Source: Kaistia sp. 32K
GTDB lineage: Bacteria; Pseudomonadota; Alphaproteobacteria; Rhizobiales; Kaistiaceae
Assembly (NCBI RefSeq): GCF_016629525.1
Contig: NZ_AP024269.1
Span: forward strand, 2,356,001 to 2,420,000
Direction of reading: 5' to 3'
DNA: 64,000 nt
Shown here in pieces: positions 1 to 8,366 of the stretch. The translations under genes and the position numbers were made by a program. How positions within the stretch are numbered: the stretch's first letter is position 1; every line of letters starts with the position of its first letter. The notes under the pieces are model-generated. The model made no database searches. It was not told the origin of the DNA and was given only the letters and a program-made list of their open reading frames with translations.

Positions 1-904
1 GGGCGATCCGAAGCATGTGATGTATGTCTGGGTCGACGCGCTGACCAACTACATCACCGGCGTCGGCTTCCCCGATACGCAGAGCGAGAGCTTCCAGCGC
101 TACTGGCCGGCCGACGTCCACGTCATCGGCAAGGACATCGTCCGCTTCCATTCGGTCTACTGGCCGGCCTTCCTGCTTTCCGCCGGCCTGCCGCTGCCGA
201 AGCGCGTCTTCGCGCATGGCTTCCTGTTCAACCGCGGCGAGAAGATGTCGAAGTCGCTCGGCAACGTCATCGATCCGTTCTCGCTCATCGAGCATTACGG
301 CGTCGATCCCGTGCGCTTCTTCTTCCTGCGCGAGGTCCCCTTCGGCCAGGACGGCAATTACAGCCACGAGGCGATCATCAACCGGATCAATGCCGATCTC
401 GCCAATGATCTCGGCAATCTGGCGCAGCGTTCGCTGTCGATGATCGGCAAGAACCTCGACGGCGTCGTGCCGCAGCCGGGTCCGCTGACGCCGGCCGACG
501 AAGAGATCCTCGCGGCTGTCGACGGGCTGCTGCCGACCTGCCGTGTCGCCATGGATGTCCAGCAGATCCACCAGGCGCTCAACGCGATCTGGGGCGTCGT
601 TGCTGAGGCGAACCGCTATTTCGCCAACCAGGCGCCGTGGCAGCTGCGCAAGACCGATCCCGACCGCGCCGCGACCGTGCTCTACGTCACGGCCGAGGTG
701 ATCCGCCAGATCGCCATCCTCTCGCAGCCGGTGATGCCGGGCTCGGCCGCCAAGCTGCTTGATCTGCTCGCGATCCCGGAGGCTGCCCGCAGCTTCGCCT
801 CGCTCGGCCCTGCCGGCCGCCTGGCTCCCGGTTCGACCCTGCCGGCGCCCGCCGGCGTGTTCCCGCGCTATGTCGAGCGGGAAGAGGGCGCCGAAAACGC
901 CTGA
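1..904 (+). CDS. metG: Methionyl-tRNA synthetase, 3' part (5' end outside window)
   Basis: Class I aminoacyl-tRNA synthetase that charges tRNA-Met in the cytoplasm. The reading frame is open from the first bases of the window, so the N-terminal half, including the HIGH motif, lies upstream. The visible part has the end of the catalytic domain ([20 protein letters not shown]), the KMSKS signature at bases 242-256, and the helical anticodon-binding domain ([22 protein letters not shown]). The protein ends without the C-terminal tRNA-binding domain found in some MetRS, as is common in alphaproteobacteria. A hairpin followed by T-rich sequence lies just after the stop. Identification is secure; only the length is unknown. 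Confidence 0.97.
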   Translation, partial: GDPKHVMYVWVDALTNYITGVGFPDTQSESFQRYWPADVHVIGKDIVRFHSVYWPAFLLSAGLPLPKRVFAHGFLFNRGEKMSKSLGNVIDPFSLIEHYGVDPVRFFFLREVPFGQDGNYSHEAIINRINADLANDLGNLAQRSLSMIGKNLDGVVPQPGPLTPADEEILAAVDGLLPTCRVAMDVQQIHQALNAIWGVVAEANRYFANQAPWQLRKTDPDRAATVLYVTAEVIRQIAILSQPVMPGSAAKLLDLLAIPEAARSFASLGPAGRLAPGSTLPAPAGVFPRYVEREEGAENA

Positions 905-912
905 GAACAGCG

Positions 913-952
913 CGGGCCGATATCCGCGATGTCGGCCCGGATTCTCTCTTTC
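913..952 (+). terminator. Probable terminator after metG
   Basis: An 8-bp perfect stem (CGGGCCGA at 913-920 pairing with TCGGCCCG at 932-939, 11-base loop) is followed by a pyrimidine-rich run, ATTCTCTCTTTCTCC. It begins 8 bases after the metG stop codon. The T-tract is broken by C, so it may terminate only partly. Confidence 0.5.
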
Positions 953-967
953 TCCAAAACACGCTCT

Positions 968-1093
968 ACCGTCACCCCGGCGAAGGCCGGGGCCCATGAA
1001 CACCGGCCGGGAAAGCTTGGGCCTTGCCTTCTGGCCGGGGTCCGGCGCGTCTGGATCCCGGCCTTCGCCGGGATGACGACGGAGGATGGCACG
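968..1093. repeat. 126-bp palindromic intergenic repeat, copy 1
   Basis: The block starts ACCGTCACCCCGGCG and ends GGCACG. It has an inner palindrome (GGCGAAGGCCGGGG) at the left and a strong hairpin (TCCCGGCCTTCGCCGGGA) at the right. A copy of exactly the same length with few mismatches is at 12416-12541 in the same orientation. It is non-coding and resembles REP/MITE-type elements. Confidence 0.85.
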
Positions 1094-1189
1094 GCCGGAG
1101 CCGCTCATCCTCGGACCACCTCAGCACGATGAGAGTGGTGTCTTGCAAAAGACCCATGCCGGCGAGGGGAGGGGCAGGGGTGAAATCCC

Positions 1190-2233
1190 CTAGCCCGGCC
1201 CCAGCCGCTCGTTGATCCGCTGCACGACGGCGACGGTTTCGGATTCGCGCGTCCGGCGCAGGGCGAATTCCTGGCCGGCCGCCGCGATCTCGCGGCAGGC
1301 CTGGTCGTGCGCGCGGCACCATTCGACCTTTTCGATGACATCCGACAGGTCGGCCGCCACCGGCACATAATGCGTCCAGGGCACGAACTCGTCGTAGAAC
1401 CACTGCCGGAAGCCGCCCGGCGAGGCGACCTTCAGCACGCAGCATCCCAAAAGCAGCCGCGTATAGAGATTGCCCCAGCTGGTGCTGGAGCCGTCGATGT
1501 CGATGGCGAACTTGACGTCGATCCAGCGCGACGGCGGCAGATGGTTGCCGAGGATGCCATGCGCCTCCATCGCCTCCCGCGTCGCCTGATGCGCCCGGTC
1601 GCGCTCCGGCACGATCAGCCGCACGTCGACGTCGTCGAGCCCGCGCAGCGCCAGGCAGAGCCGGACCCGCTGCTTCAGGTTCGGATCGTCGATGTCCATC
1701 TGCTCGGTGGTGGTGTGGCCGTGGCCCGAAATGTCGCCGCGCCAGAGCAGCGTATCCTTCCGCGCGGACCATTGGCCAGGGCGGTTCTCCGCCAGCGTAC
1801 GGTAGGGCTCATAGTATTCGGGCACCATGAAACCCGGATCGGGCACGAGAATCGACTGCAGCTCGTTGCTCGAATAGGCGAGCTCGTTCGGAATGTTTTC
1901 GCCGTCATCCGAGACGTTGGCGACCGCCGAGGTCACGTCGGCCGCCGTCCGGCTCATGATCCGGACGAAGGGCGGCAGGCGCCGCCACATCATCTCGAAC
2001 TGATATGGGTCCCGTGCCATCAGGTCCCGGTCCAGATGGATGTGCAACTGATTGCCGATCCTCTGGAAATCGATCTGGAAGCGGTGCCGCCCGGGCTCGT
2101 TGGCCTGGTTCAGGACGATCGAGGCGGCAGCGCCGGAGATGGCCGGCAATTCGGCCGCCAGCTTGCGCACCAGGGCCTCTTCCTTGAAGCGGCGCGGCAG
2201 AATTCGATAGAGGGTACGCTGGCTGAATTGCAC
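1190..2233 (-). CDS. Glycosyltransferase family 90 (CAP10-like) protein
   Basis: 347-residue protein of the GT90/CAP10 type, a family of sugar transferases acting on capsule, LPS or protein substrates. Seen directly: LLWRGDISGHGH near residue 165, the block KFAIDIDGSSTSWGNLYTRLLLGCCVLKV split over residues 240-270, and HYVPVAADLSDVIEKVEW near 290, which match the end of the CAP10 domain. There is no signal peptide or membrane segment, so it is probably cytoplasmic. The start is GTG with an AAGGA box about 7 bases upstream. It runs against metG and tatD and sits between them, suggesting insertion into an older gene block. The acceptor and sugar donor cannot be told. Confidence 0.8.
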   Translation of the reverse strand: MQFSQRTLYRILPRRFKEEALVRKLAAELPAISGAAASIVLNQANEPGRHRFQIDFQRIGNQLHIHLDRDLMARDPYQFEMMWRRLPPFVRIMSRTAADVTSAVANVSDDGENIPNELAYSSNELQSILVPDPGFMVPEYYEPYRTLAENRPGQWSARKDTLLWRGDISGHGHTTTEQMDIDDPNLKQRVRLCLALRGLDDVDVRLIVPERDRAHQATREAMEAHGILGNHLPPSRWIDVKFAIDIDGSSTSWGNLYTRLLLGCCVLKVASPGGFRQWFYDEFVPWTHYVPVAADLSDVIEKVEWCRAHDQACREIAAAGQEFALRRTRESETVAVVQRINERLGPG

Positions 2234-2392
2234 GTACGAATCCTTGGCCGCAAGCTGTCACATCCGGCAGTTTAGTGGGCCGATCTCGCGGCTGTCCACA
2301 ACGGTCGACAGCGTGGCGCTTAGCCGCTACTGACTGCGCACGGCGCACCCCATATTGGCGCCAATGCGCAATCATCCGAACGGTCGAAGACA

Positions 2393-3226
2393 ATGCTGGT
2401 CGACAGTCACTGCCATCTGGATTTCGCGGATTTCGAGGCCGACCGCGCGGCGCTGATGCAGCGCGCCCGGGACGCCGGCGTCGGCCTGATGGTGACGATC
2501 TCGACCCGAGTCCGCCAGTTCGACAAGATCCTCGCGCTCGCCGAGGCCTATCCGAACGTCTTCTGCTCCGTCGGCACTCATCCGAACAGCGCGCATGAGG
2601 AACCGGACATCCCGACCGAGACGCTGGTCGAGCTTTCGAAGCATCCGAAGGTCGTGGCGATCGGCGAGGCGGGCCTCGATTATTTCTACGGCGCCGAGCA
2701 CAAGGCCGTGCAGGCTGAGGGCCTGCGCCGCCACATTGCCGCCGCCCGCATCACGCAGCTGCCGCTCGTCATCCACGCCCGCGACGCCGACGAGGACATG
2801 ATCGCGATCCTGCGCGACGAGATGGGGAAGGGGGCCTTCCCGGCCATCCTGCACTGCTTCTCGTCCGGGCCAGAGCTGGCAAAGGTCGGCCTGGAGCTCG
2901 GGCTCTACGTCTCCTTCTCCGGCATCCTGACCTTCAAGAGCGCCCAGTCGCTCCGCGACATCGCCCGCGACGTGCCGCTCGACCGGTTGCTGGTCGAGAC
3001 GGACGCGCCCTATCTGGCGCCCGTGCCGCATCGCGGCCAGCGCAACGAGCCGGCCTATGTCCGCGACACCGCCGCGGTGCTTGCCGAGGTGAAGGGCGTC
3101 TCGCTCGACGAGATGGCCGGGATCACGACCCACAATTTCATGCGCCTCTTCACCAAGGTGCCGCGCGACGCGGCGGCCAAGGCCGCGCTGGCGCTGGCGA
3201 CCGCGACGGTGGCGCATCATGGCTGA
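2393..3226 (+). CDS. tatD: TatD family metal-dependent deoxyribonuclease/hydrolase
   Basis: TIM-barrel amidohydrolase-fold enzyme of the TatD/YcfH type, 277 residues, the usual length. The metal ligands are all present: H6 and H8 in DSHCHLD, E92 in GEAGLDY, H128 in VIHARD, H154 in ILHCFSSG, D204 in ETDAPYLAP. Family members are 3'-5' DNases or DNA-repair/quality-control nucleases; the exact substrate here is inferred only. The stop overlaps the start of the next gene by 8 bases, so the two are translationally coupled. The ribosome site is weak. Confidence 0.95.
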   Translation: MLVDSHCHLDFADFEADRAALMQRARDAGVGLMVTISTRVRQFDKILALAEAYPNVFCSVGTHPNSAHEEPDIPTETLVELSKHPKVVAIGEAGLDYFYGAEHKAVQAEGLRRHIAAARITQLPLVIHARDADEDMIAILRDEMGKGAFPAILHCFSSGPELAKVGLELGLYVSFSGILTFKSAQSLRDIARDVPLDRLLVETDAPYLAPVPHRGQRNEPAYVRDTAAVLAEVKGVSLDEMAGITTHNFMRLFTKVPRDAAAKAALALATATVAHHG

Positions 3227-4058
3227 TGGCGCCCCGGAGAGCCTCCGGGCCGATCGCCTGCGCATCACCGTGCTCGGCTGCGGCGCGTCGCCCGGCGTGC
3301 CGCGCATCGGCAATGACTGGGGCGCCTGCGACCCGTCGGAGCCGAAGAACCGCCGCACGCGCTCGTCGATCCTGATCGACGGCTTTCGCGGTGATCATCC
3401 GTATCCGACGCGGGTTCTCGTCGACGCCGGCCCCGATGTCCGCAGCCAGTTGCTCGACGCGAGGGTGGACCGGCTCGACGCGGTGCTCTTCACCCATCCG
3501 CACGCCGACCACACCCACGGCATCGACGATCTCCGCTCGTTCTGGCTCGATACGCACCGCCTGGTGCCGGTCTATTCGGACGATTTCACCCAGGAACGCC
3601 TGGAAGAAGCCTTCGGCTACTGCTTCCGCACGCCGACGGGCGGCAGCTATCCGCCGATCCTCGGCCGCACGCGGATCGAGCCGGGGCAGGGCTTCGCCAT
3701 CGACGGTCCCGGCGGCCGGCTCGACATCCTGCCGCTCCGCCAGATCCATGGCGACATCGAGAGCCTCGGCTTCCGGATCGGCGATTTCGTCTATTCGAGC
3801 GACATCAGCGCGATCCCCGACGAAACCCTGCCGCATCTCGCGGGGCTCTCGCTCTGGATGGTCGACGCGCTGCGCTGGCGGCCGCACCCGAGCCATTTCA
3901 GCGTCGACGACACGCTCGGCTGGCACGAGAAGCTGCGGCCGCGCCGGACGATCCTGACGCATATGCACGGCGATCTCGACTATGCGACGCTCGCAGCGCA
4001 TGTCCCGGGCGATGTCGAGCCCGCTTTTGACGGGATGATCCTGACCGTCAACCTCTAG
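3219..4058 (+). CDS. MBL-fold metal-dependent hydrolase (PhnP-like)
   Basis: 279-residue metallo-beta-lactamase fold protein. The zinc-binding signature HPHADH is at residues 93-98 (H93, H95, D97, H98), followed by THGIDDLRSF; later ligands fit RQIHGD and LTHMHGDLDY near the C-terminus. It resembles PhnP/ElaC-like phosphodiesterases found directly after tatD in many alphaproteobacteria. It overlaps tatD by 8 bases, which indicates co-expression. The substrate is unknown; a cyclic or linear phosphodiester is likely from the family. Confidence 0.92.
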   Translation: MADGAPESLRADRLRITVLGCGASPGVPRIGNDWGACDPSEPKNRRTRSSILIDGFRGDHPYPTRVLVDAGPDVRSQLLDARVDRLDAVLFTHPHADHTHGIDDLRSFWLDTHRLVPVYSDDFTQERLEEAFGYCFRTPTGGSYPPILGRTRIEPGQGFAIDGPGGRLDILPLRQIHGDIESLGFRIGDFVYSSDISAIPDETLPHLAGLSLWMVDALRWRPHPSHFSVDDTLGWHEKLRPRRTILTHMHGDLDYATLAAHVPGDVEPAFDGMILTVNL

Positions 4059-4203
4059 ATCGGCACCGCCGCGCATGGCGGGTGTCGATAAACCGCGTGG
4101 CGTGGAGAGCTTTGGTCTTTCTCCACGGAAAAGGACGTGCCAATCTTAGATTCGGGATGCAGCAGTATCTCGTTCACAGTCGATCGAAGGGGGATGCTGC
4201 CCA

Positions 4204-5166
4204 ATGAAATTCAGAAATGCTGCCTGGTCCATCTTCGGGATCGGCGCGGTTGCTGTCTCTGTCTTCATTCTCTACCGCGAATTCCGGCGAATCTCCTTCG
4301 CCGAAGTCGCCGACAGTCTCGCGGCGATCACCTTCGGCAACTGGGCGCTCGCCATCGTCGCCACGCTCTGCGCCTATGCCGCGCTCGCCTGGTATGACCG
4401 GATCGCCATCCAGCATCTCGGCAAGAAGGTCTCCTGGCTCTTCATCTCGCTCTGCTCCTTCACCACCTACGCGCTTTCGCACAATATCGGCGCTTCGGTC
4501 ATTTCCGGCGCGGTGGTGCGCTACAGGGCCTATTCGACGCGCGGCCTGTCTCCGCATGAGATCGGGCTGCTGATCGTCTTCTGTTCCTTCACCTTCGCGC
4601 TCGGCACCATCCTGATGGGCGGCTTCGTGCTCACCATCGAGCCCGAGATCGTGCAGCGGATCGCCGACATCCCGGTCTGGATCTCGTTCTGCATCGGCCT
4701 GGCGCTGCTGGGGCTGGTGGGCCTCTACGTCCTCGGCTCCTGGCTGCAGTTTCCGCCGTGGCAGTTCAAGCGCTTCAGCGTGCAGTATCCGCGCCTGCCG
4801 ATCGTCATGCGCCAGGTCGTCGCCGGTCCGCTCGAGCTCGCCGCCGCCGCCGCCATCATCTATTTCGCGCTGCCGGCCACCAACAATCCGGGCTATCTCG
4901 TCATCCTCGGCATCTTCCTGGCCTCGTTCACGCTGGCGCTGCTGTCGCACGCGCCCGGCGGCCTCGGCGTGCTGGAGGTGACCTTCCTAGCGGCGCTGCA
5001 CGAGATGGATCCGAACGACGTTCTGGCCGCGCTGATCGTCTTCCGGCTGCTCTACCTGCTGATCCCGTTCGGCATCGCCCTCATCGTCGTGCTGCTGTTC
5101 GAGAAGACGCAGCTCGCGCGCAAGGACGGGAATGCAACTCCAGATCAGAAGAAATTACCGTTGTAA
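4204..5166 (+). CDS. Lysylphosphatidylglycerol synthase TM region / YbhN-like membrane protein
   Basis: 320-residue integral membrane protein of the UPF0104/YbhN family, homologous to the flippase half of MprF but lacking its aminoacyl-transferase domain. About eight hydrophobic spans are visible, with typical family segments such as ALSHNIGASVISGAVVRYRAY near residue 95 and LSHAPGGLGVLEVTFLAAL near residue 245. The start ATG has an AAGGGGG box about 10 bases upstream. It stands alone, 145 bases after the MBL gene, and is followed by a clear terminator. A role in lipid handling or flipping is inferred from the family only. Confidence 0.88.
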   Translation: MKFRNAAWSIFGIGAVAVSVFILYREFRRISFAEVADSLAAITFGNWALAIVATLCAYAALAWYDRIAIQHLGKKVSWLFISLCSFTTYALSHNIGASVISGAVVRYRAYSTRGLSPHEIGLLIVFCSFTFALGTILMGGFVLTIEPEIVQRIADIPVWISFCIGLALLGLVGLYVLGSWLQFPPWQFKRFSVQYPRLPIVMRQVVAGPLELAAAAAIIYFALPATNNPGYLVILGIFLASFTLALLSHAPGGLGVLEVTFLAALHEMDPNDVLAALIVFRLLYLLIPFGIALIVVLLFEKTQLARKDGNATPDQKKLPL

Positions 5167-5217
5167 ATCATATACTTGTTATCATAACCTAAAGCATCGT
5201 AACAAGATCAGAATAGA

Positions 5218-5245
5218 GGCCGCGACGGTTGCGTCGCGGCCTTTG
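5218..5245 (+). terminator. Rho-independent-like terminator
   Basis: A perfect 9-bp stem, GGCCGCGAC (5218-5226) and GTCGCGGCC (5233-5241), with a 6-base loop, followed by TTTGTGCTTT. It lies 51 bases after the YbhN-like gene. Confidence 0.75.
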
Positions 5246-5488
5246 TGCTTTCAGCGGATCGGGCAGGGGCAAGGGAAGGGGACAAGGGCAGGGGACCGCC
5301 CTCCTCCATTCCGCGCGCATCCGGGGAGCCGGAACGAAGATCGGCGGCGCCTCCGGCACCGTTGCAGACGGATCACGGTCGCCCCATGAACGTGCTTCGG
5401 TCGCCGCTTCGCCCGAAAGCGGCCCCATTGACGTCGGGAATCGCTGCCAATCTGCCTTCAATCGGTTCGATCGAGCAGGAGATTCGCT
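5246..5488. other. Gene-free stretch between terminator and next gene
   Basis: With the terminator this makes a gap of 322 bases. No convincing coding frame, repeat or RNA gene was seen. It presumably carries the promoter of the following gene; an AGGAGA ribosome site is at 5477-5482. Confidence 0.5.
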
Positions 5489-6211
5489 GTGATCACGATC
5501 CCTGACGGCGCGGACAATCAGCGCCGCAACATCCTGCCGCGGCTGGCCTTTCATGGTGCGGCCGGGCTCGCCGCCGTGGCATGCGCGGCCCTGGTCGGCC
5601 ACTTCATGATGAAGCCGGCCGACAATCCGCGGAGCGTCGCTCCGGCAACGGCGCAGATCTACGAACTTCCGGATGGCGAGCATCCAGAGGAGGCGGCCCC
5701 GACGCCGGATGCCGCGATGGAGCAGCAAGCAGCCGTGACGACGCCGGAGCCGATCCCGGTCGCCAAGGCGCTCACTCCGATCCCGCCGAAGCCGCTGGCA
5801 AAGCCGTCCGCGGCGCCGTCCGGTGGCGGTTCGCGCGAGGCCTGGGAGGCGATCGTCAACAAGGCGCTGACCCTGGCGCCGGCGACGCAGGCGCGTCCCG
5901 TGGCGGTTCGCGCTTCGGCCTCGGCGCCGCATGCCGCGCCGTTTGATCCGGCGCTGGTCGGCCGTGCGCCCGCCTATGACGATGTCATGCCGATCGATCC
6001 ATTGCCGAACACGCCCCGGGTGATCGAGCGCGAAGGCCCGACCTCGATCGGCGACATGGCGAAGACGGCGACGACCTCGGTCGCGGCGACCGTCGTCACG
6101 CAGAGCAGCAAGATGGTCGACAATTTGATGCGCTGGAGCGAAAGCGCGGTCTCGAGCGTCGGCCTCAAGCGCGACCGGACGGCCACCAACGACAAGCTGG
6201 CGAACCCATAG
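5489..6211 (+). CDS. Hypothetical membrane-anchored, Pro/Ala-rich protein
   Basis: 240 residues, not recognised. It starts at GTG with AGGAGA 6 bases upstream. A single hydrophobic span (about residues 20-45, LAFHGAAGLAAVACAALVGHFMM) is preceded by charged residues, so it is probably anchored with the bulk in the periplasm. Residues 50-120 are low-complexity Pro/Ala/Glu (IPVAKALTPIPPKPLAKP), like a wall-spanning linker. The C-terminal half is Ala/Thr/Val-rich with no known domain. It stands alone between a terminator and a gene-free region, so context gives no hint of function. Confidence 0.65.
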   Translation: MITIPDGADNQRRNILPRLAFHGAAGLAAVACAALVGHFMMKPADNPRSVAPATAQIYELPDGEHPEEAAPTPDAAMEQQAAVTTPEPIPVAKALTPIPPKPLAKPSAAPSGGGSREAWEAIVNKALTLAPATQARPVAVRASASAPHAAPFDPALVGRAPAYDDVMPIDPLPNTPRVIEREGPTSIGDMAKTATTSVAATVVTQSSKMVDNLMRWSESAVSSVGLKRDRTATNDKLANP

Positions 6212-6682
6212 TCCTGGGTTTGCGATCGGCCGGCGGGACCGCTCGGCACCAACCTGGGCCGGCAGAGCGCTGTGGTGCTGCTGGCGCAGTGCGAACGGAG
6301 CGCCCGACATCCATTGCCGGGATCGCTCGGTCGAGAGCCGCTGGGATCGGAGGGGCCGGCTTGATCGGAGGGCACGGTTTGGCAGAACCCGAGCCGTCAC
6401 CGGTTCCTGACGGATCCTCGCATTTCCTGCCAATCCGCCAACTCGACACGCCCCATACAAAATAGTTCCATAATATATCTTATGCGAATTGAGGATGTGG
6501 CAATCCCCGCCTAAGGCATCACGACGACCGCGCCGCCCTAGGATGCCACAGCCCTCACCGATCCGCAGCCGGTTGATGGCAACCCGGACGCCGGACCGAC
6601 CCGTCCTGTCGACGGCGTCTCGCTTGGATCCATCGCAGCGGAATTCGCTTCGCCGCGAACCGCGCTTGGGATCCGGCCGGAT
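6212..6682. other. 471-base gene-free region
   Basis: Between a plus-strand gene and a convergent minus-strand gene. Short open frames exist but show no domain, good ribosome site or biased codon use. A small AT-rich patch (6463-6489, TAGTTCCATAATATATCTTA) contrasts with the GC-rich surroundings and could hold a promoter or be a leftover of lost DNA. Confidence 0.5.
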
Positions 6683-7246
6683 CTAGCTCCGCCGGTTGCC
6701 CAGCAAGAAGCTCGAAGCCGAGAAGCTCGACGCCCGGTGACCGCTTCGCCAGGACGCGAGCAACGTCTCGACATTGGCATCCGTCCCGTCCGTCGAGCTG
6801 AGCTCCAGATCGTAGGTCTTGCCGACATGGATGGTCTCGTAGTCCTGTCGGGCGCTGCCGATCGGCCGGTCGCCCCGGGCGGCCTCCCGCTCGATCAGGA
6901 GCTCCAGCGGACAGTGAATGCCGACGAAGAAGACGTCGTGCTCCGCGAACAGCCCGGCGAGCCTTTCCAGCCACCCGTCGGTGTCCAGGATGTGCTCGAG
7001 GATCAGATCGTTGCCGGCGTCGGCATACGCCTTCAGCGAGCGATGAAAGCCGTCGAAGAAAGCGGCTCTGGCGGCGCTCCAGCGAAACTCCCCGCTTCGG
7101 AACCGACGCGTCGGAAGCACGCCTGAATCCCGCAGGTGATCGATGGAAATATGCCAGAACGGGCTCTCGATCCGGTCCTGCAAGGCTCTCGCGAGCGTGG
7201 ACTTCCCGGAGCTCGACGCGCCGTGAATGAAGATGATCTGGGCCAT
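6683..7246 (-). CDS. Chloramphenicol-phosphotransferase-like P-loop kinase
   Basis: 187-residue P-loop protein similar to the CPT family. Walker A is GASSSGKSTLA at residues 8-18; DHLRDSGV and the HxPLELLIEREAARGDRPIG block (lid/Arg region) fit CPT-type kinases. The start was set at the ATG at 7246 because GGAGA lies about 8 bases upstream; a longer frame goes to 7297. Members often have unknown physiological substrates, so drug resistance should not be assumed. It stands alone, downstream of the CDGSH gene on the same strand with a 213-base gap. Confidence 0.75.
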   Translation of the reverse strand: MAQIIFIHGASSSGKSTLARALQDRIESPFWHISIDHLRDSGVLPTRRFRSGEFRWSAARAAFFDGFHRSLKAYADAGNDLILEHILDTDGWLERLAGLFAEHDVFFVGIHCPLELLIEREAARGDRPIGSARQDYETIHVGKTYDLELSSTDGTDANVETLLASWRSGHRASSFSASSFLLGNRRS

Positions 7247-7459
7247 GCCGGTCTCCGCTGGTCGTGACGCGGGATATGGCAGCCTTGTAACAGCCACATG
7301 ACCCTCATGGCGTGACGCCCGCCCGACGATATTCCTGCTTTGTTCTCATTTGACCAGGGTCGGGCAGGTGAGGTGGCGGGTCAGCCCAGGCCTCCATCTG
7401 GGGCCGGGCGGGGCGGTTCCGAGCGCCCTACCCGATCCCCCTGCTCCGCCGGCGGCTCG

Positions 7460-8149
7460 CTACCGGTCCTGGAAGCCGATCGCGGCATGGGTGCCGTCGC
7501 AGAACGGCTTGTTCTTCGACTGGCCGCACCGGCACAGCGTCACGCGGTTGCGCACCTCATAGGGCGTGCCGTCGGCCGACTCGATGGGGATGCCGCCGCG
7601 TACCCAGATCGGGCCGGCGACGCCTTGCTGCGGGTCCTCGACGATCGCGATCGAGGGTGGCAGGTCCGGTTCGACCGGTGCGCGCGTCTGATAGTCCCAG
7701 GCGACAAGCCGGCCGGACGGACATTGGCCGACCTGCCGGACGAAGGCCGCTCGTTCCGGCGCGGTCGTGGCCTGCGAGACCGTGTTCCAGACCTGGCCGT
7801 CGCGATCGCAGAAGCGCGCGAAGGCGCAGAGCGACTGCGCGTCGGTCAGCGCCAGGGTGGGTCCGTCGATCTCCTGCGCCAGGGCCGCGTAGGGCTGCCG
7901 CCGCGCCGTCTCGTCGCCGACGAAGCCGATCCGCACATGCGTGCCGTCGCAGAAGGGCTTGTTGGCGGAGTGGCCGCAGCGGCAGAGCTTGTAGGCCGGC
8001 GTCTCCGGCACGATGGTTTCGATCTCGACCCAGTCGATCGAATCCCCCTCCGAATTGGCGCCGATAGCCTGCCGGCTCAGCGGAACCTGTCCGCGGACCA
8101 GATACGGCCCGTTCTTCGAAACGGTGATCTTCATGCCGGTTGCGGCCAT
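7460..8149 (-). CDS. Double-CDGSH iron-sulfur protein
   Basis: 229 residues with two CDGSH motifs of the form CxCxxSxxxPFCDGTH: C56, C58, C67, H71 and C206, C208, C217, H221. Each should bind a [2Fe-2S] cluster with 3Cys-1His ligation. The section between them (SLCAFARFCDRDGQVWN ... QCPSGRLVAWD) has additional cysteines and resembles a divergent ferredoxin-like domain. The start at 8149 is favoured by GGGAGGAG 9 bases upstream; a frame open to 8179 lacks such a site. Probably cytosolic; a redox or cluster-transfer role is inferred from the family. Confidence 0.87.
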   Translation of the reverse strand: MAATGMKITVSKNGPYLVRGQVPLSRQAIGANSEGDSIDWVEIETIVPETPAYKLCRCGHSANKPFCDGTHVRIGFVGDETARRQPYAALAQEIDGPTLALTDAQSLCAFARFCDRDGQVWNTVSQATTAPERAAFVRQVGQCPSGRLVAWDYQTRAPVEPDLPPSIAIVEDPQQGVAGPIWVRGGIPIESADGTPYEVRNRVTLCRCGQSKNKPFCDGTHAAIGFQDR

Positions 8150-8366
8150 CGAATGTGCTCCTCCCGGAAAGCCCGCCATGTCAGCCTAGCCTCGTCCGGT
8201 CCCGAGGGCAGGCGCACGGTTTCAACTGGCGCTCCGGAGACGCGCTTCAATACGGCCGGGATCGCCGGCCGCCACTGGCGCTGTGGTCCACGGGCCCGAC
8301 CTGTCATGAGTGGTTCATGGATCCGGGATAGTTGCGGCCATTCCCGCAACCGCCTGGTTCCCCACC

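Noticed and set aside
4065..4086. Hairpin after the MBL gene as a terminator
   Set aside because: The arms pair only with a bulge and no T-tract follows.
6220..6465. 81-codon frame after the membrane-anchored protein gene
   Set aside because: No ribosome site, no codon bias, Gly/Ala/Arg composition of random GC-rich DNA.
6683..7246. Chloramphenicol resistance gene
   Set aside because: Family resemblance only; naming it a resistance determinant would go beyond the sequence.
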